Assembly: GCA_009922495.1 (NCBI GenBank)
Contig: RFVQ01000003.1
Location: 1-34,511 of the forward strand
From: Chitinophagia bacterium
Lineage (GTDB): Bacteria > Bacteroidota > Bacteroidia > Chitinophagales > Chitinophagaceae
Reading direction: 5' to 3'
Length of the DNA: 34,511 nucleotides
The translations under genes were made by a program, and so were the position numbers. The notes under the pieces are model-generated. The model was not told the DNA's origin. It did no database searches and worked only from the letters and a program-made list of their open reading frames with translations. How positions within the stretch are numbered: position 1 is the stretch's first letter; every line of letters starts with the position of its first letter. Below are positions 26,739 to 34,511 of the stretch, one piece after another.

Positions 26739-27831
26739 TTAAGAAACGTTTTCTTTTTCCATCATCAAATAAGCTTTGATGAATCCATCCAACTCACCAT
26801 CCATCACCGGTTGCACATTGCCTACCTCATAATCGGTTCGATGGTCTTTGATCATTTTATAGGGATGGAATACATAGCTTCGGATCTGGCTGCCCCATTC
26901 AATCTTCTTCTTGTTGGCATTGTTGGCATTTTTCAACTCCTCTCTTTTCCTCATCTCCTCTTCATAAAGCTTACTCTTCAACATCTTGAGCGCCTTCTCC
27001 CTGTTTTCACCCTGCGTTCTTGCCTGTTGACACTCAACAATGATACCGCTGGGAATATGTTTCAATCTAACAGCAGTCTCAACCTTGTTTACGTTCTGCC
27101 CCCCTTTACCACCTGACCGATAGAATTCCCATTCCAGATCAGCCGGGCTCACTTCAATCTCAATCGAATCATCCACCAAAGGATATACATATATCGATGC
27201 AAAAGAGGTATGCCTACGGGCATTGCTGTCAAACGGAGAAATCCTGACCAAACGGTGTACACCGTTTTCAGCCTTTAAAAATCCATACGCAAAAGGACCA
27301 TCAAATTGCAATACGGCAGATTTGATACCTGCTCCATCCCCATCCTGCCAGTCCAGCTCTGTTACGGTCCAACCTTGCTTATCGCCGTACATGCGGTACA
27401 TCCTTGCCAACATTTCTGCCCAATCCTGGCTTTCTGTGCCACCGGCACCGGAATTGATCTGCAAAACTGCTGGTAATTCATCTTCGGGTTGATTGAGGGT
27501 GCTTTTGAATTCTGCTTCTTCCAAAGAGGAAATGGCTTTGTCATTGGCGGCCTTTACTTCTTCTTCCGTGCATTCCCCTTCCTTCCAGAACTCGAATAAA
27601 ACAACCAGGTCCTCGACACTGTCGACGGTTGACTGAAACAAGTTCAGCCAGTACTCATTCAACTTGATGTTTTTGAGAATTTCAGTTGCACGCTTGTTAT
27701 CATCCCAAAATCCGGGAGAAAGCGACTTTTGTTTGTCCTCGTTTACCTTATATTGTCGGTTCTCGACGTCAAAGAAACCTCCTCAAGACAGAAAGGCGGT
27801 CTCTCATAGATTTTATTTGTTCAATTGTCAT
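26739..27831 (-). CDS. prfB: Peptide chain release factor 2, expressed via programmed +1 frameshift (~363 aa)
   Basis: SPF and GGQ motifs ([20 protein letters not shown]). Zero-frame start ATG at 27831 reads [23 protein letters not shown]; +1 frame continues [41 protein letters not shown] into the listed ORF. Confidence 0.95.
27768..27783 (-). promoter_or_regulatory. prfB: RF2 programmed +1 ribosomal frameshift site: AGGAGG TTT CTT TGA C
   Basis: Minus strand 27783->27768 reads AGGAGGTTTCTTTGAC: SD-like AGGAGG, 3-nt spacer, CTT slip codon, in-frame TGA followed by C. Confidence 0.95.
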
Positions 27832-27918
27832 AACGGGGCAAAATTACTTCAATTCAAGCAATTGCTACCTATTTTATCAGTGGCAAGAACCAATACTGCC
27901 TAATTTTGTTGTTGTAAC

Positions 27919-28710
27919 ATGATCCAAGCATATAATTTTCTTTTTTCCTGGCAGCTTTTTCCTGAAAAAGGGACCTATGAAAAAGGAGAAAGACCCAAAT
28001 CCGGCATTTACAAACTTAGCTCGGCGGGCGAACGCAACCATCTCCGTGTTGAAATGAACTGGGTCACTTTGGAAAACCTTGCCTTCGAAGCAGCCTATAC
28101 TGTTTTGGCAGACGGACAAAAAAATGCCATGCTGGATGGTGCGATCGCATCTGAAGCAATTGTCAATTTCATTGACAGCATCAATCTCGAAATTCAATTG
28201 TTTTTAGAAAAAGAGGGAGTCTTGGCCATACACCATGAGATCATGCCCAATGGATTCCTCAAAGTGACTGAAAAAGGATATCTGGAGAATGGGGATCCCT
28301 ATACCAATGTATCGGTATACCACAAGCAAATGAGTGTTCTTCCGTATTCAAGCTCTGTTTCAGGTGCGGTAATCAAGCCAACTGAAGAAGGGATGATTCG
28401 GCACAAGGCCCTTACCGCCATGGAAGAACAGACCAACATGCAATTGGCCCAGATCCGCCAACAAATTGAATTGCTTGCTCTACAAGCCCAGGAAATTCAA
28501 AAGAGAAAAGAGCTTTCTGAGTTGATTTACAATGCAAAACTGAGCTTTACTCCAGTAATAGGTCAGGTATATTATTTGTACGAACGCAAAGAAAATACTT
28601 ATTTTTTATCAATGGTCAGCCCCAAAGAATGGGGCTCCTCAGGACCCTTTAAAAAATGTACCGCCGCTGTCAAGTTGTTGGCTGATCATACCTGGATGGA
28701 AATCATATAA
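27919..28710 (+). CDS. DUF2452 (C1orf50-like) domain protein with an extra uncharacterised N-terminal domain
   Basis: C-terminal half LPYSSSVSGAVIKPTEEGMIRHKALTAMEEQTNMQLAQIRQQIELLALQAQEIQKRKELSELIYNAKLSFTPVIGQVYYLYERKENTYFLSMVSPKEWG...VKLLADHTW resembles DUF2452. The first ~130 aa match no family I recognise. Confidence 0.75.
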   Translation: MIQAYNFLFSWQLFPEKGTYEKGERPKSGIYKLSSAGERNHLRVEMNWVTLENLAFEAAYTVLADGQKNAMLDGAIASEAIVNFIDSINLEIQLFLEKEGVLAIHHEIMPNGFLKVTEKGYLENGDPYTNVSVYHKQMSVLPYSSSVSGAVIKPTEEGMIRHKALTAMEEQTNMQLAQIRQQIELLALQAQEIQKRKELSELIYNAKLSFTPVIGQVYYLYERKENTYFLSMVSPKEWGSSGPFKKCTAAVKLLADHTWMEII

Positions 28711-28740
28711 AAAAGGCTCCCGAGTGGGAGCCTTTTTTAT
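28707..28740. terminator. Bidirectional intrinsic terminator between the DUF2452 gene and dnaK
   Basis: ataaaaaaggctccc-gagt-gggagccttttttat: perfect 15-bp inverted repeat, 4-nt loop. The TAA stop at 28708-28710 lies in the left arm. Confidence 0.88.
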
Positions 28741-28759
28741 TTTTCTGTGAACCATCAGC

Positions 28760-30658
28760 TTATTTCACCTCTTCAAACTCTGCATCCGTGACATCTTCAG
28801 CGCCTTTGTTGGCTCCTTGTGCCTGTCCATCGCCACCTTCCGGTTGTGCTTGTCCCTGGGTTGCGTTGTACATATCTTGACTGGCTGCCATCCAGGCATC
28901 ATTGAGTTCATTGGTCGCTGCATCAATGGCGGCTATATCCTGCAATTTGTGGGCCTCTTTTACCTTTGCCAGTGCAGTCTCTATCACCGCTTTTTTCTCG
29001 GCAGGGATCTTTTCACCAAACTCTTTCAATTGCTTTTCAGTCTGGAACACCAAACCATCAGCAGCATTCAGCTTGTCGATTTTCTCCCTGGCTTCCTTAT
29101 CCGTTGACTCATTGGCTTTTGCCTCCGCCTTCATCTTTTCAATTTCCTCTTTGGTCAGGCCACTACCCGCTTCAATCCTGATCTTTTGTTCCTTGCCAGT
29201 GCCTTTGTCCTTAGCGCTGACATTCATGATACCATTGGCATCAACATCGAAAGTCACTTCGATCTGGGGCACGCCTCTTGGAGCCGGTGGGATATTGTCT
29301 AAATTGAAGATACCCAGGGTCTTGTTCTGATTGGCCATCGGACGCTCACCCTGCAATACATGAATCTGAACACCTGGCTGGTTGTCTGCAGCTGTGGAGA
29401 ATGTTTCAGATTTTTTCGTAGGAATGGTCGTATTGGATGGGATCAAAACTGTCATCACCCCTCCCAATGTTTCTATACCCAATCCCAATGGCGTAACGTC
29501 CAGCAAAAGAACATCCTTTACCTCACCGGTCAAGACGGCACCCTGAACACCTGCACCAATGGCTACGGCTTCATCCGGATTTACGCTCTTGTTGGGTTTC
29601 TTTCCAAAAAACTTTTCAACGATCTCCTGAACCTTGGGTATGCGGGTGGAACCCCCTACCAGGATCACTTCATCAATCTCAGAGGCGCTCATTCCAGCAT
29701 CTTTTAATGCCTGCTCACAAGGCCTCAGACAACGTTCAAAGAGGCTATCTGCCACTTGCTCGAATTTGGCTCTTGTCAGTTTCTTGACCAGGTGTTTGGG
29801 TACACCGTCAATTGCGGTGATATAGGGAAGATTGATTTCAGTTTCAGATGAGGACGAAAGCTCTATCTTGGCTTTTTCCGCAGCTTCTTTCAAGCGCTGC
29901 AAGGCCATTGGGTCTTTTCTCAGGTCTACATTCTCATCCTGCTTGAATTCATCTGCCAACCAGTCCATGATCACTTTGTCAAAATCATCGCCCCCAAGGT
30001 GCGTGTCTCCATTGGTTGATTTCACTTCAAACACGCCATCTCCCAACTCTAAAACAGAAACATCGAAGGTACCGCCACCCAGATCGAATACGGCGATCTT
30101 GCTGTCAACATTCTTCTTATCCAAGCCATAAGCCAAGGCAGCCGCCGTTGGTTCATTGATGATACGACGAACATTCAGACCTGCAATTTCTCCGGCTTCT
30201 TTGGTTGCCTGACGCTGGGCATCATTGAAATATGCTGGCACTGTAACAACCGCCTCATTCACTTCGTGGCCCAGGTAGTCTTCGGCAACTTTTTTCATTT
30301 TCTGAAGCACCATCGCGCTGATCTCCTGAGGGGTATACAACCTGCCGTCAATGTCTATCCTTACGGTATTATTGTCACCTTTGGCAACATTATAGCTCCA
30401 ATGCTTGATCTCTTCTGTTACTTCATCAAATCTTCTTCCCATGAATCTTTTTACAGAGGTAATCGTATTGATGGGATTGGTGATGGCCTGACGCTTGGCT
30501 GGATCTCCCACTTTGCGCTCACCATTCTTGAGGAATGCTACAACACTCGGAGTGGTTCTTCTGCCCTCGTCATTGGCGATCACAACGGGTTCATTGCCTT
30601 CCATTACAGAGACACAGCTGTTGGTCGTACCAAGGTCAATTCCAATGATTTTTGCCAT
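28760..30658 (-). CDS. dnaK: Molecular chaperone DnaK (Hsp70)
   Basis: [79 protein letters not shown]-terminal [12 protein letters not shown]. Confidence 0.99.
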   Translation of the reverse strand: MAKIIGIDLGTTNSCVSVMEGNEPVVIANDEGRRTTPSVVAFLKNGERKVGDPAKRQAITNPINTITSVKRFMGRRFDEVTEEIKHWSYNVAKGDNNTVRIDIDGRLYTPQEISAMVLQKMKKVAEDYLGHEVNEAVVTVPAYFNDAQRQATKEAGEIAGLNVRRIINEPTAAALAYGLDKKNVDSKIAVFDLGGGTFDVSVLELGDGVFEVKSTNGDTHLGGDDFDKVIMDWLADEFKQDENVDLRKDPMALQRLKEAAEKAKIELSSSSETEINLPYITAIDGVPKHLVKKLTRAKFEQVADSLFERCLRPCEQALKDAGMSASEIDEVILVGGSTRIPKVQEIVEKFFGKKPNKSVNPDEAVAIGAGVQGAVLTGEVKDVLLLDVTPLGLGIETLGGVMTVLIPSNTTIPTKKSETFSTAADNQPGVQIHVLQGERPMANQNKTLGIFNLDNIPPAPRGVPQIEVTFDVDANGIMNVSAKDKGTGKEQKIRIEAGSGLTKEEIEKMKAEAKANESTDKEAREKIDKLNAADGLVFQTEKQLKEFGEKIPAEKKAVIETALAKVKEAHKLQDIAAIDAATNELNDAWMAASQDMYNATQGQAQPEGGDGQAQGANKGAEDVTDAEFEEVK

Positions 30659-30797
30659 ATTCTAGATTTTAGATACCTAATTCAAGCAATTGACATGCCT
30701 GTCTGAAAATCAGGAAATCTTGTCAGTTATCGACATAAATGGGTGACAAAGAGTGGGTTAAATGATAAAAAAACGACAATAATGACATGTAAACAGC

Positions 30798-31781
30798 CTA
30801 AAATAACCCTTTTGCCAAGATATCGGCAACGATCAGGTCTGCATGCTCCCTCGAATTTTCAATGAACCATTTGTTGGTTTTCAACCCCCCGCAGACCACT
30901 CCAGCCAAGTAAAGACCCTCAACATGGGTCATCATGGTGGCAGGGTCATGAACAGGCGTTGAAAATTCATCATTGCCAATGAGAATTCCCATCGACTGCA
31001 AAAACGGGAAGTCAGGCAGGTATCCTGTCATGGCCAGCACAAAATCATTGGGAAGGGTGATCACCTTGCCATCTTCCTGCAAAACATCTACCTCACCCTC
31101 CCGGATGGCCGTGAGGGTGGAATTAAAATATGCCCGAATGGACCCTTCTTTGATCCTGTTTTCAATATCCGGACGGATCCAGTATTTTACCGAGTCTCTA
31201 ATTTGTTCATCCCTGATGATCATGGTCACTTCTGCCCCTTTTCGCCAAGTTTCCATGGCAACATCCACAGCAGAATTGGCTGCCCCTACGACTACAATTT
31301 TTTGTCCGAAATATACGTGTGGATCCTTGTAGTAATGATGCACTTTGGAAAGAGATTCTCCTGGTATGTTGAGAAGGTTGGGAATGTCAAAGAAACCAGT
31401 AGATAAAATGACCTTGGAAGCGTGGTAGGTGGATTTATCAGTTTTTATTTCGAAACCGTCTGAAAGCTTGTTGACATTTTTGACCTGCTCAAATAGCGCA
31501 ATATTCAATTTCCAATGCAACGCTACCCTTCTGTAATATTCCAATGCCTCAGAACGGGTGGGCTTGGGTCCATGAGAAATAAAAGGCACTTCTCCAATTT
31601 CCAGGCGATCGGAAGTTGAAAAAAAAGTCATGTTGACAGGATAGTGGTAAATGGAATTGACAAGGGTACCCTTCTCGATGATCCTATGGCTCAGTCCATT
31701 CCTCTTACAGGCAATTCCACAAGCCAAACCAATTGGGCCACCTCCAATGATCAAAACATCAATGTTCTCCGTACCATTCAT
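30798..31781 (-). CDS. YpdA/Bdr-family putative bacillithiol disulfide reductase (FAD/NAD(P) oxidoreductase)
   Basis: DVLIIGGGPIGLACGIACKRNGL, YPVNMTFFSTSDRLEIGEVPF, IVVVGAANSAVDVAMETWRKGAEVTMIIR, FVLAMTGYLPD, GLYLAGVVCGG. Confidence 0.88.
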   Translation of the reverse strand: MNGTENIDVLIIGGGPIGLACGIACKRNGLSHRIIEKGTLVNSIYHYPVNMTFFSTSDRLEIGEVPFISHGPKPTRSEALEYYRRVALHWKLNIALFEQVKNVNKLSDGFEIKTDKSTYHASKVILSTGFFDIPNLLNIPGESLSKVHHYYKDPHVYFGQKIVVVGAANSAVDVAMETWRKGAEVTMIIRDEQIRDSVKYWIRPDIENRIKEGSIRAYFNSTLTAIREGEVDVLQEDGKVITLPNDFVLAMTGYLPDFPFLQSMGILIGNDEFSTPVHDPATMMTHVEGLYLAGVVCGGLKTNKWFIENSREHADLIVADILAKGLF

Positions 31782-32267
31782 CTAATCAATGCTTGTCTTG
31801 GGAGTTTTGAAACTAAAATGCTTTTGGGCCATATAGCTGAAACCCACAACAAAAAAAGTTGTGATGATCTTGGAAACAGTTGGAAAAAAATGCATCCTTT
31901 CCACCAGTATCTTCAGAAACACATAATTCAAGAACAAACTGACGCATACTGAAAGAAAATAGCGAAACAATTGTATTCGCCCTTTTAGATAGGAATCCTG
32001 AAAGACGATGAATCTCATCAACAGGAAACCGACAGGAAAACTTATGAGAAATGCCATGAGAAAGGCCGCTATATGAGGACTCACCACTAAAAATGAAAGT
32101 TCTACCATTTGCTTTCTCAGAATGAAATGATAACTGACAAAAAATAGCAGAATATCAAATACGGTATTGGCCCCACCACAAGCAGCATACCTGAAGGTAG
32201 TTTTGTCCATGAATCGCCTGAAAAAAGGGTAGAAAAAATCCAGCACCCCCTCGATTGTCTTTCTCAA
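31782..32267 (-). CDS. GtrA family small membrane protein
   Basis: TTFRYAACGGANTVFDILLFFVSYHFI plus four predicted TM segments. Confidence 0.85.
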   Translation of the reverse strand: MRKTIEGVLDFFYPFFRRFMDKTTFRYAACGGANTVFDILLFFVSYHFILRKQMVELSFLVVSPHIAAFLMAFLISFPVGFLLMRFIVFQDSYLKGRIQLFRYFLSVCVSLFLNYVFLKILVERMHFFPTVSKIITTFFVVGFSYMAQKHFSFKTPKTSID

Positions 32268-32277
32268 CCTCTATAAT

Positions 32278-33402
32278 TTAAAAGATACGATGATAGGTAA
32301 TATGTTTTTTGGCAAAGGTAGCACCGATATTTTCGTGCAAAGCCATCATTTTGTTGTTAAAATCACCTACCCATGACAATTCCAGTTCTTCATATTGGTT
32401 GAGGGGGTGTACGTATTCCTGCAATTTCATGAAAAGACAGGATTCAAGTCCCATGTTCTGGTACTTTTGCTTTGTTCCCATGATCACACATCTCATTCTT
32501 TTGTGTTTGACTGTCATTTTGTTCCACAAGAACTTGAGCTTTCCCCAAAGGTCCAATTTACCATTCAGGTTATGTATCAACTCGTTGGTATCAGGAAGAA
32601 TCATGACAAAAGAAACCGGTTCGTCATTTGCAGTATAAGCAAATAGTATAAGATTGGGATCCATCACAGGCTTTATCTTTCTGATGGTTTCTGCAATGGT
32701 TTCATCGACCACGGGAGTGAAATTTTCAAAATTGATCCAGGCATCATTGTAGATTTCTTTGAAATCTGTTGCATACTTGGCAATGTTGTTCAGGTCCAAT
32801 GGGCGAACTTTGAAGCCATTCCTTTTTTCAACCCAGGATGAAATCTTTTTCACTCGTTCAGGCAATCCCTTTTTTACATCGATCTTGTTGGATATCTGTT
32901 CGAACCGAACTTTGAAACCATGGTTTTCAAAAAGTGTTTTGTAATAGGGAGGATTGTAGTTCATCCCATAAAAAGGACCCGTAAATCCTTCCACCAAAAG
33001 TCCCCACCAAGTGTCGGTTTCACCAAAATTAATGGGGCCATTCATGGCTTTCATTCCTTGTTCAGATAACCATTTACTGGCTTGGTTGAAAAGCAAATTG
33101 GCAGCATCCTGATCATTGATGCATTCAAAAAATCCACAACCACCGGTAGGTATATTTTCCTTATACGCTTTCTTTTCATTGATGAAGGCAGCAATTCGCC
33201 CAATTGTCTGACCCTGGTCATTTATGAGTACCCAACGGGTACATTTTCCAAAATTGAAAAAATTATTCTTGGAAGGATCGAAAACCGATTCAATATCATT
33301 TAACAATGGACAAACCCATTGAGGATCATTTTTGTAAATCTCAAAAGGGAGTTCCAGGAATTTTTTAATGCTTTCTTTATTGGCTACTTCAACTATTCTC
33401 AT
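32278..33402 (-). CDS. GNAT/YghO-like acyltransferase-family protein
   Basis: FLELPFEIYKNDPQWVCPLLNDIESVFDPSKNNFF, AMNGPINFGETDTWWGLLVEGF, MNYNPPYYKTLFENHGFK; conserved in Bacteroidota as a GNAT-like protein of ~370-380 aa. Confidence 0.78.
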   Translation of the reverse strand: MRIVEVANKESIKKFLELPFEIYKNDPQWVCPLLNDIESVFDPSKNNFFNFGKCTRWVLINDQGQTIGRIAAFINEKKAYKENIPTGGCGFFECINDQDAANLLFNQASKWLSEQGMKAMNGPINFGETDTWWGLLVEGFTGPFYGMNYNPPYYKTLFENHGFKVRFEQISNKIDVKKGLPERVKKISSWVEKRNGFKVRPLDLNNIAKYATDFKEIYNDAWINFENFTPVVDETIAETIRKIKPVMDPNLILFAYTANDEPVSFVMILPDTNELIHNLNGKLDLWGKLKFLWNKMTVKHKRMRCVIMGTKQKYQNMGLESCLFMKLQEYVHPLNQYEELELSWVGDFNNKMMALHENIGATFAKKHITYHRIF

Positions 33403-33456
33403 GTAGAATGTTCAAAAATCAAAATTATCAATAAACTATCAAAGCAAAAGACCGGT

Positions 33457-34371
33457 TCAGTTTTTTTCATTTTTCAACACAGAAAACCGATCAGGATAGT
33501 CTGAAATGATGCCATCAACACCCATTTCAGCCATTTTTTGGATGGTTGGAATATCGTTCACTGTCCAGACTACAACCTTCAACCTTTTTTTTCGGCACTG
33601 ACTTAGAAAATCCGGGGTCACCAATCGAACTTCAGGACTGATAATATCAGGTTGGAAACCAAGGTCGTTGACAATGGACTCAACATTGTTTTTGACACTG
33701 GCACCAATCAGAAAGGATGTTGAAATTTTAGGGAATTTCTCATGCAGTACCTGCAGGGTTCTTTTGTCAAATGACTGAATGGTAACGCGTTTTTCAATCC
33801 CCGCATCTTTGATTACCCCCATGAGTAAATCAATAAATTCATCGGGAGCTGGATGAAGGGTGCCATCAGTATTGGGTGATGATTTGGTTTCAATATTGTA
33901 CCGGATGGAAGGAAGATTTCTTGATTTTATAAAAGACTCTACACTATCAATCAAATCAGACAGGAGTGGTTTTATTGCCGGTATTTTTTGTTGATTGGGA
34001 AAGCTGGCATTGCCTTTTGATCCTACATCCCACTTTCTTATATCATCATAATCCATTTCATAAATGCGAAATGATTTGTCGTTGGGGGTGGCAAAAGAAA
34101 TGCCCTGAGGGGGAATGGCATACTCAGGATTCATATAAGGATCATGGGAAAGAACGACTTTCTTGTCTTTGGTAACGACAACATCCATTTCCAAGGTGGA
34201 TACTCCCAATGCTATGGCCCTGATCATGGAAGAAACCGTATTTTCCGGCATCAAGCCCCTGCAACCCCTATGCCCTTGCAGGTCGATTTTTTTGCCCTGG
34301 GCTATTCCATTGATTGAATAGCATACGATGAAAATCAGGATGGGGAACAGGCTTTTGAATGGTTTATGCAT
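33457..34371 (-). CDS. Secreted glycerophosphodiester phosphodiesterase family protein
   Basis: Signal peptide; LQGHRGCRGLMPENTVSSMIRAIALGVSTLEMDVVVTKDKKVVLSHDPYMN; VVWTVNDIPTIQKMAEMGVDGIISDYPDR. Confidence 0.93.
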   Translation of the reverse strand: MHKPFKSLFPILIFIVCYSINGIAQGKKIDLQGHRGCRGLMPENTVSSMIRAIALGVSTLEMDVVVTKDKKVVLSHDPYMNPEYAIPPQGISFATPNDKSFRIYEMDYDDIRKWDVGSKGNASFPNQQKIPAIKPLLSDLIDSVESFIKSRNLPSIRYNIETKSSPNTDGTLHPAPDEFIDLLMGVIKDAGIEKRVTIQSFDKRTLQVLHEKFPKISTSFLIGASVKNNVESIVNDLGFQPDIISPEVRLVTPDFLSQCRKKRLKVVVWTVNDIPTIQKMAEMGVDGIISDYPDRFSVLKNEKN

Positions 34372-34391
34372 AGGATAAAATTAGGGAATCG

Positions 34392-34399
34392 TACCTTTG
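34392..34399 (+). promoter_or_regulatory. Candidate -7 element (TACCTTTG) upstream of the last partial CDS
   Basis: Exact TAnnTTTG match 18 nt upstream of ATG 34417; no well-spaced -33 TTG found. Confidence 0.3.
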
Positions 34400-34416
34400 C
34401 ATTATTCAATTTGATT

Positions 34417-34511
34417 ATGCTGAGTAAAATTATCAAGGAAAAAGCGCTAGAGTCACTTTCATCACTCTATCCTGTCAGTTTCTCGGAAAAGGACTTTCAG
34501 GTAAATCCTAC
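34417..34511 (+). CDS. Start of a CDS cut by the window edge, probably arginyl-tRNA synthetase
   Basis: ATG at 34417: MLSKIIKEKALESLSSLYPVSFSEKDFQVNPT..., resembling the N-terminus of Bacteroidota ArgS. Only 31 residues are visible. Confidence 0.45.
   Translation, partial: MLSKIIKEKALESLSSLYPVSFSEKDFQVNP

Noticed and set aside
28902-30706. Plus-strand ORFs opposite dnaK (28902..29330, 29360..29707, 29832..30131, 30266..30706)
   Set aside because: Antisense to a certain DnaK coding region, no recognisable domains. Long antisense ORFs opposite dnaK are a common codon-bias artefact.
1-34511. CRISPR arrays, tRNA/rRNA genes, transposons, prophage, toxin-antitoxin or restriction systems
   Set aside because: Looked for direct-repeat arrays, cloverleaf-like intergenic sequence and characteristic proteins; intergenic space is minimal and nothing convincing was seen.

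Overview
The window is a gene-dense stretch of a Bacteroidota chromosome, probably Chitinophagaceae- or Saprospiria-like. The assignment rests on a type IX secretion (T9SS) C-terminal domain, a PorP/SprF protein, TAnnTTTG-type -7 boxes and the gene families present. I found no rRNA, tRNA, CRISPR array, integrase, transposase or phage gene. Left to right it holds: a glycosylasparaginase (truncated at the edge) and cutC; a three-gene planctomycete-type cytochrome cluster (PSD1/DUF1549/DUF1553, DUF1501, DUF2231-cytochrome-LRR); an APH-fold kinase and serA; a beta-lactamase-family serine hydrolase, nnrD and hppA; a T9SS module (1716-aa IgGFc-binding/PKD adhesin, PorP/SprF, proline-rich lipoprotein); a WbqC-like protein, an HMA protein and pyrE; a Nudix hydrolase; a minus-strand run prfB-pruA-pyrR-pyrB-coaD; a DUF2452 fusion protein; dnaK; YpdA-like reductase, GtrA, a GNAT-like protein and GDPD; and a probable argS start. 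Main points for follow-up: (1) prfB is split in the ORF track and carries a canonical RF2 +1 frameshift site (AGGAGG-TTT-CTT-TGA-C), so the true CDS is 26739..27831. (2) A C1orf50/DUF2452 domain is fused to an uncharacterised N-terminal domain. (3) The pyrophosphatase has a long hydrophilic C-terminal tail. (4) The cytochrome-LRR/DUF1501/DUF1553 operon has no known function. (5) An identical 14-mer lies 19-20 nt upstream of both prfB and dnaK. Most of the rest is ordinary housekeeping sequence, and I do not see a clear new defence or mobile system.
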